Positions 43,918 to 52,150 of a stretch of DNA of 64,000 nucleotides are shown one piece after another. Position 1 is the first letter of the stretch; every line of letters starts with the position of its first letter. This DNA comes from an uncultured Allomuricauda sp. Lineage in GTDB: Bacteria > Bacteroidota > Bacteroidia > Flavobacteriales > Flavobacteriaceae. The stretch lies in contig NZ_CANMPQ010000002.1 of NCBI RefSeq assembly GCF_947499695.1, forward strand, positions 434,001-498,000. The letters run 5' to 3'. The notes beneath the pieces are model-generated. The model was not told the origin of the DNA. It ran no database searches and worked only from the letters and a program-made list of their open reading frames with translations. The translations under genes and the position numbers were made by a program.

Positions 43918-45981
43918 ATGAAAAACCTCATTCTAACCCTAATTCTTTTAGGTTCTTTTGGGCTAAAATCCCAAGAGTTATCTCTTTCGCAGTTCGAAGA
44001 TGCAGAGCTGTATTCGACTGAGGTTGCTTTTGAGGATAGTAGCACACCTATGCAGGCTCCCCTTGTAAGGCAGTTGGATGGGTTAAGCAACCGTGCACTT
44101 GCAAGGTTCATGAAGAAAAAGGGTGTTACCGAGAAACTCATCAGGACAGCAGACGAATATTATGACAAGATGTGGTTTGCCGAGGCAGCAAGGGTTTATG
44201 ATGTGGTGTTAGAAAAAAGTAGTGCCAAACATACCTTCAAACTTCTTTCTAAAGCCGGTGATTCACACTACTACAGTGGAAATCTTGAAAAATCATTCAA
44301 GTGGTACCACGAGCTATATGAATTATTCACCGATGAAATTTCAGCTGATCGCTTTTTTAAATACACTCATACCCTAAAAGGGACAGGGCGGTATCGTCGA
44401 GCTGCCAAACTCACTAAAATGTTTCGCCAAAAGAGAAACGAACCCTATCAGGATATTGATGACGGACCAGTCACTTTTAAAAGTCCGGCCCAAATAAAAA
44501 TCAAAAACTTGGCTATAAATTCCAAGTATTCCGATTTTTCCCCCATGTTTCACAATGATTCCGAAGTGGTTTATGCATCAGCCTTGGATTCATCTTTTCT
44601 AACTACAAGGCGTTATCGATGGAACAATCAACCATTTTTGGATTTATATGTCGCCAAAAGTGATGAAGAGGGAGAAGACCTAAGTGGTTCCAAAAAGTTT
44701 TCTAAAAAGATAAACACAAAATACCATGAGGCATCTGTTGCCTTTTCGCCAGATCAAAAAACCATTTATTTTACCCGGAACAACTACGGGAAAAAGCTAA
44801 AACGGGGTAAAAATGGGGTAAATCACCTCAAAATATACCGTTCACAACTTGTGGATGGAGAATGGACAGAGGCAGTTTCACTCCCTTTCAATAGTGAAAA
44901 CTATTCCAATGGGCATCCTTCCATAAGTCCTGATGGCAAAAAAATGTATTTTGTATCGGATATGCCCGGGGGTTACGGCGGTACTGATATTTATACGGTT
45001 GATATTCTTGACAATGGGAGTTTCTCACAGCCACATAATTTAGGAAGAACCGTAAACACCAGTAAAAAGGAGATGTTTCCTTACATCACTGAGAATGCAC
45101 TTTATTTTTCTTCTGATAGAAATATGGGCATGGGGGGTCTGGATATCTACCAGGCCGATTATGCCGGGGATATTTTTGGCATTGCGGTCAACATGGGCGA
45201 CCCAATAAATAGTAATAGGGACGATTTCTCCTATATTATTGATAAAAATGGTGAAAAAGGATATTTTGCTTCCAACAGAAAAGGTGGAAAAGGAGATGAT
45301 GACATCTATTCCTTTAAGATTATTGAAAACCTGAATGCAATTTCTGGAACTGTTGAAGATGATGTTACTGGAGATCTCATTGCAGAAGCAACGGTAGCCT
45401 TATTCAATCGAGATAAAGTAATAGTCGCAGAAGCTAAAACTACACCGGAAGGGACTTATGTGTTCAAAAACTTGAAACCCTCTTCCAAGTATATTGTGAA
45501 AACGGTTAAGAAAGGATATTTCGAAAATGAGATAGAAGTTTCCACCAAGAATAATATCACCGTAAGTATTGATCAATCATTAAAGAAACTCGAAGAAATA
45601 ATTGTTGAGGAGAAAAACGTCAAAAAGATTGAAACTGAAACCATCTATTTTGACTTTGATCGCTATAACATTAAAAGACAAGCTGCCAATGAGCTAGATA
45701 AATTGGTGGAGGTAATGCGGGAGTATCCAGATATGGTAATTAAAATAGAATCCCATACTGATGCCATAGGTAAAAAGGCATACAATAAATACCTTTCGGA
45801 TAAACGCGCCAAGTCTACAAGAGATTACATCATATCCAAGGGAATTGACCCAATGCGAATACAAAGCGCAATTGGCTATGGCGAAGAACGATTGCTAAAC
45901 GACTGCGGAAATGGCAAACGATGCCCGAGGGAAAAACATCAGGAAAACCGCCGATCAGAGTTCATAATAGTTGATATGTGA
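43918..45981 (+). CDS. PorE-like OmpA-family protein (TPR, PD40, CRD, OmpA_C)
   Basis: 687 residues from ATG 43918; the frame is open from TTG 43870 but those codons precede the signal peptide. After MKNLILTLILLGSFGLKSQ come TPR-like helices (about 70-170), PD40/WD40-like beta-propeller repeats (about 205-465, with SPDGKKMYFVSD), a carboxypeptidase-regulatory-like domain (about 490-560) and an OmpA_C peptidoglycan-binding domain near 575-687. This order matches PorE of the type IX secretion system. No PorP/SprF gene is adjacent, so a T9SS role is probable but not proven. Confidence 0.85.
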   Translation: MKNLILTLILLGSFGLKSQELSLSQFEDAELYSTEVAFEDSSTPMQAPLVRQLDGLSNRALARFMKKKGVTEKLIRTADEYYDKMWFAEAARVYDVVLEKSSAKHTFKLLSKAGDSHYYSGNLEKSFKWYHELYELFTDEISADRFFKYTHTLKGTGRYRRAAKLTKMFRQKRNEPYQDIDDGPVTFKSPAQIKIKNLAINSKYSDFSPMFHNDSEVVYASALDSSFLTTRRYRWNNQPFLDLYVAKSDEEGEDLSGSKKFSKKINTKYHEASVAFSPDQKTIYFTRNNYGKKLKRGKNGVNHLKIYRSQLVDGEWTEAVSLPFNSENYSNGHPSISPDGKKMYFVSDMPGGYGGTDIYTVDILDNGSFSQPHNLGRTVNTSKKEMFPYITENALYFSSDRNMGMGGLDIYQADYAGDIFGIAVNMGDPINSNRDDFSYIIDKNGEKGYFASNRKGGKGDDDIYSFKIIENLNAISGTVEDDVTGDLIAEATVALFNRDKVIVAEAKTTPEGTYVFKNLKPSSKYIVKTVKKGYFENEIEVSTKNNITVSIDQSLKKLEEIIVEEKNVKKIETETIYFDFDRYNIKRQAANELDKLVEVMREYPDMVIKIESHTDAIGKKAYNKYLSDKRAKSTRDYIISKGIDPMRIQSAIGYGEERLLNDCGNGKRCPREKHQENRRSEFIIVDM

Positions 45982-45992
45982 CGAAATAAACA

Positions 45993-46022
45993 TAAAAAAA
46001 GCCCCGAATCGGGGCTTTTTTT
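45993..46022. terminator. Intrinsic terminator after the OmpA gene
   Basis: A GC-rich stem, GCCCCGA / TCGGGGC, is flanked by A7 before and T7 after, so it can stop transcription in both directions. It lies 12 bases after the stop of the PorE-like gene. Confidence 0.95.
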
Positions 46023-46239
46023 ATGTTCCCAATTCTCAATCACTGCATTACATCGATAGTACCACTCGATATAATGCTTTCGGCAGTGTGCATTTCGTCG
46101 ATAAAAAGTTTTGTCTTGTGGGTTTTTAAACTTTTAGTGGGTTTTTATCATTCATTTTTGGTCTTTCATCTGGTTGTTTTTCAAACCATGCCAATTGACC
46201 CAATCTTTGTCATGTCTTTAAATCTTAAAAACTCGACTT

Positions 46240-46410
46240 ATGAAAAAACTATTACTCGTAAAAGAAATTTATTTAGAAGGATTCCGAAACCTGGGACACT
46301 TTATAATTGAAAGATATTTTAAAATCTTTGCCTGGTTCAGTTTTGTAATGTTCTTTATTGTGCTTTACGCATTCGTATACAGAATTGCAACCGGATTTGC
46401 ATTTGACTAA
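46240..46410 (+). CDS. Small membrane protein, DUF6747-like
   Basis: 56 residues, encoded between two strong terminators. It begins MKKLLLVKEIYLEGFRNLGH, has one transmembrane helix (IFAWFSFVMFFIVLYAFVY, near 29-47) and ends ATGFAFD. This fits the short Flavobacteriaceae family DUF6747, whose function is unknown. The sequence is not a shadow of another gene: no other long frame on either strand is convincing here, and the family-like ends argue for real translation. Confidence 0.8.
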   Translation: MKKLLLVKEIYLEGFRNLGHFIIERYFKIFAWFSFVMFFIVLYAFVYRIATGFAFD

Positions 46411-46434
46411 AAATCCCTTTTAAGCATTTAAAGA

Positions 46435-46479
46435 ACAAAAAAGCCCAGAACATCTGGGGAGATTTTACTGGGCTTTTTT
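46435..46479. terminator. Bidirectional terminator between the small protein and DUF4837 genes
   Basis: Arms AAGCCCAG and CTGGGCTT with flanking A and T runs; the loop is about 19 bases. It lies between convergent genes, so it can serve both. Confidence 0.85.
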
Positions 46480-46498
46480 GTCTTGCTTAGTTCTTAGA

Positions 46499-47485
46499 TT
46501 AAGAACCCTCTTTGAACTCAACCGTTTTTAAAATGGCTTCCAGTTCGAACATATAATCACGTTTTTCTTCAGAAGGGGCAAAAGTGAACCCTTCCAGTAT
46601 TAACTTCCTATTGTGCTCTTTATCGTTTATAATGTAGGTCAAAAATGGACCTGCCATTGGGTATCCGTTAATTTCCCATACTCCTCTGGCTTCGGCTGCC
46701 TTTTTCCCTCCAACCTGTGCAGGATAAATATACGGTGAGAATGCTTTTTCCGTCATCATAAAGGTGCCTTCGTACGGTCCCGGGACATATTTCTTTCCTA
46801 TAGAATCCCTCATTTTTACAATATCCGAAACAAAGGTGGAGTCGTTGGTAAAACTATTCCAAGGCATGGAATACGCCATAATGTTCATTGTGCCTTTTGG
46901 AATTTGAATATCCATCCACACAAAATTCTTTTCACGTTTTCCAAGTTTATAAAGTGATGGAACCTTTAAGCTAATTCCAAGCTCTTCTTCAAAGGCTTTT
47001 TCCTTATTCAAGGAACGGGTAAAGCGCCTTTGGGCCTCTTCAATTTCAACCTTTTTATATGCGGCAATGGCCATTCCGGCCAATGAATCGATGTTATGGG
47101 CAAAGTCGTTATAGGACTCTCCCTTAATTACTGCGATTTTTTGAGGCTTGGCATATACGTTGGTTTTTATATGCGCCAGCGAGAAGGTATCTTGCTCCAC
47201 AAAAAGCACAGACCTAGAATAGGCAGTGGCTCCCTTAAATACTTGGGGAGGAATCTGCGTAATTGTAAATTTGGGTTCGCTTTGCGGAAGTCCCCGTATC
47301 GGTGCTGCAAAATGCTCCCTAATTTTGTCCCCAACACCGCCTTTCCACAATTCGGTGTCCATCACAACCATTAAAGAATTAATCCCGCCAGTGGAAGGAG
47401 GAAGAAATCGTTTTTTAGGCCCATTATCACAGGAAAACATTGCCAAGGCTAGAATGGCAATGTATAGTGTTCCAAATTTTTTCAT
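46499..47485 (-). CDS. DUF4837 lipoprotein
   Basis: 328 residues. The signal peptide ends in lipobox AMFSC, so Cys19 is probably lipidated. The rest shows LMVVMDTELWKGGVGD near 39-54 and the C-terminal GVWEINGYPMAGPFLTYI, typical of DUF4837 in Bacteroidota. The function is unknown. It follows the lytic transglycosylase gene by 12 bases in the same direction, so it is likely to be an envelope protein made with it. Confidence 0.85.
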   Translation of the reverse strand: MKKFGTLYIAILALAMFSCDNGPKKRFLPPSTGGINSLMVVMDTELWKGGVGDKIREHFAAPIRGLPQSEPKFTITQIPPQVFKGATAYSRSVLFVEQDTFSLAHIKTNVYAKPQKIAVIKGESYNDFAHNIDSLAGMAIAAYKKVEIEEAQRRFTRSLNKEKAFEEELGISLKVPSLYKLGKREKNFVWMDIQIPKGTMNIMAYSMPWNSFTNDSTFVSDIVKMRDSIGKKYVPGPYEGTFMMTEKAFSPYIYPAQVGGKKAAEARGVWEINGYPMAGPFLTYIINDKEHNRKLILEGFTFAPSEEKRDYMFELEAILKTVEFKEGS

Positions 47486-47497
47486 CTTGCTTTAAAT

Positions 47498-49129
47498 TTA
47501 CGAAGAACAATCGCACAATTTCAGTTTTGTGCCAGGTTTTAGGTTATTACTACTAAGACCGTTCCATTCTCGTAAATTCTCAATAGAAACCCCGGGATAT
47601 TTTCTTGAAATGGTCCAAAGCGAATCACCTTCCTGCACTGTATGTACTTTTGTCCCACCAGCCACAGCTCCAGAACTTGATTTAGATGTCTTCGTTTTAG
47701 CTACGGCTTGCTTAGAGATATATGGTTTTCTCGGGAAAATTGTAAGTCGTTGGCCAATTCTAAGATTGTTGCTTCTTAAGCCGTTCCATCTTTTAATTTG
47801 GCTCACCCCAACCCCATAACGCTCAGCAATCTTGCCAAGATAATCACCACTTCTCACTTTGTACCTTATTTGGTTTTTTGTCTCAACCAATTGTGGCAAA
47901 GGTTTTTCCGAAGAATCCAATTCCTTTTTTGCAAAGGCATATATCTCTTCCTCATTGCTCACAAACTTGCCAATTTTGGTGATCGGCAATCTGAGCGTAT
48001 ATGTTTTTCCTTTAATTTTAGGAATAATGTTCAATTTGTAAGATGGATTCAGCATTTCCAATTCTTCCACACTAATATCCACTAACTTCGAAATCTGATC
48101 AAAAGTGATAACGTTTTTTACATGGACCGTGTCGGTTTCAAAATAGGGGCGCTCGGCCTTTTTGTACTGTAAACCATGTTCTTCAGCATACTCAAAAAGG
48201 TACATTGTTGCCAGAAACGCAGGAAGGTATCCTGCTGTTTCACGTGGAAGGTTTCTTCGAATGTTCCAATAATTCTTATATCCTCCGGATCGTCTGATTG
48301 CTTTGTTCACATTTCCAGGGCCCGAATTATACGCTGCTAAAGCCAAATCCCAATCATTAAAAATATCATGCAGTTTGGCCAAATATTTACTTGCCGCTTT
48401 TGTTGCTAAAATCGGGTCGTGTCTCTCATCGACATAGCTGCTTACCTCCAGACCATACATTTTGCCTGTGCTGTACATAAATTGCCACAGTCCTTTTGCG
48501 CCTACTCTTGACCTAGCTCTTGGGTTTAGTGCTGACTCAATAATAGCCAAATATTTTATTTCGAGTGGAATATCATTATTGTCCAATTCTTGTTCAAAAA
48601 GCGGAAAATAAAATTGACTTGCCGTAATCATGCGCTGCATCAAATCCTTTTTCCGAACTAAAAATGATTTGATCACACTTTCCAAGGATGGGTTATAGGA
48701 TATATTGAAAGGTGTTTTTTCATCCATAAGTGCCAATCGGGCCTTTAACGTATCTGTGGGCAAATCCACAATGTCAAATTCTTCGGTTGACGGGTTTTGA
48801 ACCTCTAACAACATCTCGCTAAACAACTGTGCACTGGCATGCAACTCCTTCAACCACAAACTATCATAATTCCTAGCTTCTTGCAGATCTCTTAGATTGA
48901 ACTTATTGTCCTTATCCGCTTTTACAATTGGTTGCCCATCAATTTGATCTGAAGTGATTTTTAGATTTCCTATTGACTGGATTGAAAGAGAATCTTTATT
49001 GAAATCAGCAGGCAATTCCTTTTTGGCTTCTTGCTGATTTACAATTAAGGAATCAGCCTCTTGAGCGCAAAGAAGCGAAGCTGAAAAGAGTAGTGTCGCC
49101 GAAAAGGCGATTTTAAATTTTTGGTTCAT
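47498..49129 (-). CDS. MltD-like lytic transglycosylase with LysM domains
   Basis: 543 residues from ATG 49129 (TTG 49156 is less likely). A signal peptide is followed by an N-terminal helical region and the SLT domain, with the catalytic Glu in LAIIESALNPRA near 200 and AKGLWQFM and AAYNSGPGNVNKAI following. Two LysM domains lie at about 425-470 and 500-543 and bind peptidoglycan. It cuts the glycan strand in the periplasm. It precedes DUF4837 with a 12-base gap. Confidence 0.93.
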   Translation of the reverse strand: MNQKFKIAFSATLLFSASLLCAQEADSLIVNQQEAKKELPADFNKDSLSIQSIGNLKITSDQIDGQPIVKADKDNKFNLRDLQEARNYDSLWLKELHASAQLFSEMLLEVQNPSTEEFDIVDLPTDTLKARLALMDEKTPFNISYNPSLESVIKSFLVRKKDLMQRMITASQFYFPLFEQELDNNDIPLEIKYLAIIESALNPRARSRVGAKGLWQFMYSTGKMYGLEVSSYVDERHDPILATKAASKYLAKLHDIFNDWDLALAAYNSGPGNVNKAIRRSGGYKNYWNIRRNLPRETAGYLPAFLATMYLFEYAEEHGLQYKKAERPYFETDTVHVKNVITFDQISKLVDISVEELEMLNPSYKLNIIPKIKGKTYTLRLPITKIGKFVSNEEEIYAFAKKELDSSEKPLPQLVETKNQIRYKVRSGDYLGKIAERYGVGVSQIKRWNGLRSNNLRIGQRLTIFPRKPYISKQAVAKTKTSKSSSGAVAGGTKVHTVQEGDSLWTISRKYPGVSIENLREWNGLSSNNLKPGTKLKLCDCSS

Positions 49130-49248
49130 TTTGGACAAGGTTTGGTTTTGGGGCAAACGAAAATGGTGTTTTTTTCCGAAATATTAAAGTTTTCGGTCTA
49201 AAACATCTCTTAAAATAGCGCCTTGCCTATTAGTTCATAACGTGGGGA

Positions 49249-50439
49249 TTAGCTCAATATTGCAGCTATCCCAGGTAAGGTTCTTCCCTCCAAACTTTCG
49301 AGCATGGCGCCCCCTCCGGTAGAAACGTAGCTCACTTTATCTTGAAACCCAAATTGCTTGACCGCAGCAACGGAATCACCTCCGCCTACAAGCGAAAAAG
49401 CACCATTCTGTGTAGATTCATCAATAAAGTTTCCAATGGCTATAGTGCCTTTTGCAAAATTTTCCATTTCAAAAACTCCGACTGGCCCGTTCCACAGTAT
49501 CGTTTTCGATTCCAGAATCACTTTTTTGAAGATTTCCAAGGATTGTGGTCCGGCATCAAGCCCCTGCCATCCATCAGGAATTTCATTTACGTCCACAAAC
49601 TGAGTATTTGCCTCATTGTCAAAAGCATCCGCTGCAAGAACATCCACTGGCAAATGAATTTTTACTCCCTTGGCATCGGCTTGCTTCAAAATACTAAGCG
49701 CCAATTCCATTTTATCATCTTCACAAATAGAGTCTCCTACTTGACCTCCTTGTGCTTTGACAAAGGTGTAGGTCATTCCCCCGCCAATAATTAAATTGTC
49801 GACTTTATCAAGAATGTTTTCAATAATGGTAATTTTTGAAGATACTTTTGCTCCACCTAAAATTGCAGTAACAGGTTTCTCTCCAGTCTGCATTACTTTT
49901 TCAATAGACTTGATCTCTTTAGCCAACAGATATCCAAAGCATTTATTTCCAGGAAAGTAATTGGCAACGATAGTCGTTGAGGCGTGCGCCCTATGTGCTG
50001 TGCCAAAGGCATCGTTTATATAAATATCTCCATTTTTGGATAGGGCCTCGGCAAAAGTTTCGTCTCCTTTTTCTTCTTCAGCATGAAATCGAAGGTTTTC
50101 CAACAATAGCACTTCTCCATTTTGGAGTTCAGCAATAGATTTAGCAACTTCATCTCCCACAGACTCGTTTACAAATTTTACCTGCACTCCAATAATTTCA
50201 GAAACCTTTTCGCAAATATGGGATAGTGACATGTCAGGATTCACTTGTCCTTTTGGTCTGCCTAAATGACTCATTAGCACTGCGCTTCCACCATCTTCCA
50301 ACACTTTTAAAATGGTTGGGGTTGCGGCTTCAATTCTACTGGTGTCGGTTACATTAAACTCCCCGTCCAATGGAACATTGAAATCGACACGTATTAGGGC
50401 TTTTTTATCTTCAAAATTATAATCGTCTATGGTCTTCAT
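49249..50439 (-). CDS. pgk: Phosphoglycerate kinase
   Basis: 396 residues from ATG 50439, the usual PGK length. [10 protein letters not shown] near 17-26, SHLGRPKG near 58-65, GAKVSSKI near 200 and the C-terminal [13 protein letters not shown] near 358 are all standard. It transfers phosphate from 1,3-bisphosphoglycerate to ADP in glycolysis. The upstream in-frame ATG at 50463 gives a non-conserved eight-residue extension and was not used. Confidence 0.98.
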   Translation of the reverse strand: MKTIDDYNFEDKKALIRVDFNVPLDGEFNVTDTSRIEAATPTILKVLEDGGSAVLMSHLGRPKGQVNPDMSLSHICEKVSEIIGVQVKFVNESVGDEVAKSIAELQNGEVLLLENLRFHAEEEKGDETFAEALSKNGDIYINDAFGTAHRAHASTTIVANYFPGNKCFGYLLAKEIKSIEKVMQTGEKPVTAILGGAKVSSKITIIENILDKVDNLIIGGGMTYTFVKAQGGQVGDSICEDDKMELALSILKQADAKGVKIHLPVDVLAADAFDNEANTQFVDVNEIPDGWQGLDAGPQSLEIFKKVILESKTILWNGPVGVFEMENFAKGTIAIGNFIDESTQNGAFSLVGGGDSVAAVKQFGFQDKVSYVSTGGGAMLESLEGRTLPGIAAILS

Positions 50440-50558
50440 CTGTTTGATTTTATGCAAGATCAAATGTAAAGATTTCCTGCTTTTCTACTTGGGCCAGCTG
50501 GCCATATTTTTAAAGTTCCAACAAAAAAAGTGTTTCATACACCAGAACCTAAAAAATG

Positions 50559-50566
50559 TATCTTTG
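50559..50566 (+). promoter_or_regulatory. -7 promoter element of holB, possible leaderless start
   Basis: TATCTTTG is a perfect TAnnTTTG and ends only four bases before the ATG at 50571. The expected transcription start would fall at or very near the start codon. No clear -33 TTG element lies at normal distance. Confidence 0.55.
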
Positions 50567-50570
50567 AAAT

Positions 50571-51722
50571 ATGCTATTTAAAGATGTTTTGGGCCTTGAG
50601 CACATCAAAAGTCATTTGGTGTCTACAGCTAAATCTGGCAGGGTAGCCCATGCCCAATTGTTCGTGGGAAAGGAAGGCAGTGGAACGCTGCCCATGGCCA
50701 TAGCGTATGCGCAGTATCTGCTTTGTAGCAATTCCGGAGGGGAGAATGAAGGGGAAAATGTTCTTTGCAACACCAAGTGCAATTCGCTTACTCATCCTGA
50801 TCTGCACTTTGCATTTCCAGTAGCCAATTCTGATAAGATAAAATCCCATGCAGTAAGTGATAATTATGTGGATGATTGGCGACAGTTTGTAAAAGAACAG
50901 CCTTATGGAAATCTGTTTGACTGGTATCGGCTTATTGGAACCGAAAAAAAACAGGGACAGATAGGCGTTGACGAAGCTTTGGATGTGGTGAAGAAACTAG
51001 CTTTGAAGTCTTATGAAGGCGGGTATAAAATTCTGATTATTTGGATGGCTGAAAAGATGAACATCTCAGCCTCCAATAAGCTTTTGAAGTTAATCGAGGA
51101 ACCCCCAGAAAAAACTGTCTTGCTTTTAATTGCTGAAGATGAAGAGCAAATTATAAACACTATCCGTTCGCGATGCCAGATTTTACATTTTCCACCTCTT
51201 TCGGAGAGTGCAATTGTCGAAGGTTTACTTAACAAGGGATTAGAAGAGTCCGAAGCCAATTCCATTGCACATGAGGCAAATGGTAATTTTAACAAAGCTC
51301 TGGATTTGATGAACAATGATTCGGAAGACCTTGTGTTTGAGCGTTGGTTTGTGCAGTGGGTAAGGAGTGCTTTTAAGGCCAAAGGAAATAAGGGTGCCAT
51401 CCAAGAACTGATTTTATGGAGTGATGAAGTGGCCAAAACGGGAAGAGAGGTACAAAAGCAGTTTTTAAATTACTGTTTAAGGGCAATGCGACAGGCACTT
51501 TTGTTGAACTATCAAGCGAACGAGCTTGTGTATCTAAAGATACATCTAGAAAAGTTTGATCTTTCGAAGTTTGCTCCTTTTGTTCATGAGAACAATATTG
51601 AGCAAATTGTTGAGGAATTGGAAAAGGCTATTTTTCACGTAGAACGAAATGGGAACTCCAAAATTATATTTACAGATCTATCGATAAAACTAACACGTCT
51701 TTTGCATACAAAGGCGGCCTAA
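50571..51722 (+). CDS. holB: DNA polymerase III subunit delta'
   Basis: 383 residues. The AAA+ clamp-loader layout is clear: VLGLEHIKSHLVSTAKSGRVAHAQLFVGKEGSGTL at the N-terminus (with a degenerate P-loop, as is usual for delta'), a Cys-containing zinc region near 55-70, the KMNISASNKLLKLIEEPPE segment near 160, and SRCQILHF near 200. It loads the beta clamp with the other tau/delta subunits in the cytoplasm. It is divergent from pgk. Confidence 0.93.
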   Translation: MLFKDVLGLEHIKSHLVSTAKSGRVAHAQLFVGKEGSGTLPMAIAYAQYLLCSNSGGENEGENVLCNTKCNSLTHPDLHFAFPVANSDKIKSHAVSDNYVDDWRQFVKEQPYGNLFDWYRLIGTEKKQGQIGVDEALDVVKKLALKSYEGGYKILIIWMAEKMNISASNKLLKLIEEPPEKTVLLLIAEDEEQIINTIRSRCQILHFPPLSESAIVEGLLNKGLEESEANSIAHEANGNFNKALDLMNNDSEDLVFERWFVQWVRSAFKAKGNKGAIQELILWSDEVAKTGREVQKQFLNYCLRAMRQALLLNYQANELVYLKIHLEKFDLSKFAPFVHENNIEQIVEELEKAIFHVERNGNSKIIFTDLSIKLTRLLHTKAA

Positions 51723-51735
51723 AAAATAACTGACC

Positions 51736-52131
51736 ATGGAATATATCTTCACAAATACCACCCAAATTTTACTGCTGCTTTTCTTAACCATTACCTTCTT
51801 GCAAAGTGGTATTGACAAAATCATGGACTGGAAGGGAAACCTGACTTGGCTTATTGGTCATTTCTCCAAAAGCATTTTTAATGGAGCGGTGCCTGTCCTG
51901 TTAGGAATTATACTATTGCTGGAAATGGTTGCTGGAATTTTATGCGCTGTTGGTGCTTTTCAATTTATTGCCGCGGGAGAGAGCGATATGGCCTTTTGCG
52001 GAGCACTACTTTCTGCTATAACTCTTTTATTTTTGCTTTTGGGGCAACGTGTAGCTAAGGATTATGAAGGCGCAAAAACAATCGTTGTATATTTTATTCC
52101 CACCATCTTTTTGATTTATCTCCTACAATAG
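51736..52131 (+). CDS. DoxX-like membrane protein
   Basis: 131 residues with four transmembrane helices. The DoxX-like features are the N-terminal LQSGIDKIMDWKGNLTWL segment near 23-40 and the later hydrophobic helix pair. Family members are proposed to join quinol oxidases or redox complexes, but their role is unsettled. It follows holB by 13 bases and ends at a small hairpin shared with the convergent gene. Confidence 0.8.
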   Translation: MEYIFTNTTQILLLLFLTITFLQSGIDKIMDWKGNLTWLIGHFSKSIFNGAVPVLLGIILLLEMVAGILCAVGAFQFIAAGESDMAFCGALLSAITLLFLLLGQRVAKDYEGAKTIVVYFIPTIFLIYLLQ

Positions 52132-52145
52132 GGTTTTTTAAACCC
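52131..52145. terminator. Weak bidirectional hairpin between convergent genes
   Basis: GGGTTT / AAACCC with a TTT loop; it touches the DoxX stop and lies just before the stop of the minus-strand gene. It is a plausible but weak terminator. Confidence 0.5.
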
Positions 52146-52150
52146 GTTAT

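Noticed and set aside
46023..46310. 95-codon plus-strand frame after the OmpA gene
   Set aside because: It overlaps the better supported 56-residue gene in another frame, begins in the T run of the terminator and shows no recognisable protein features.
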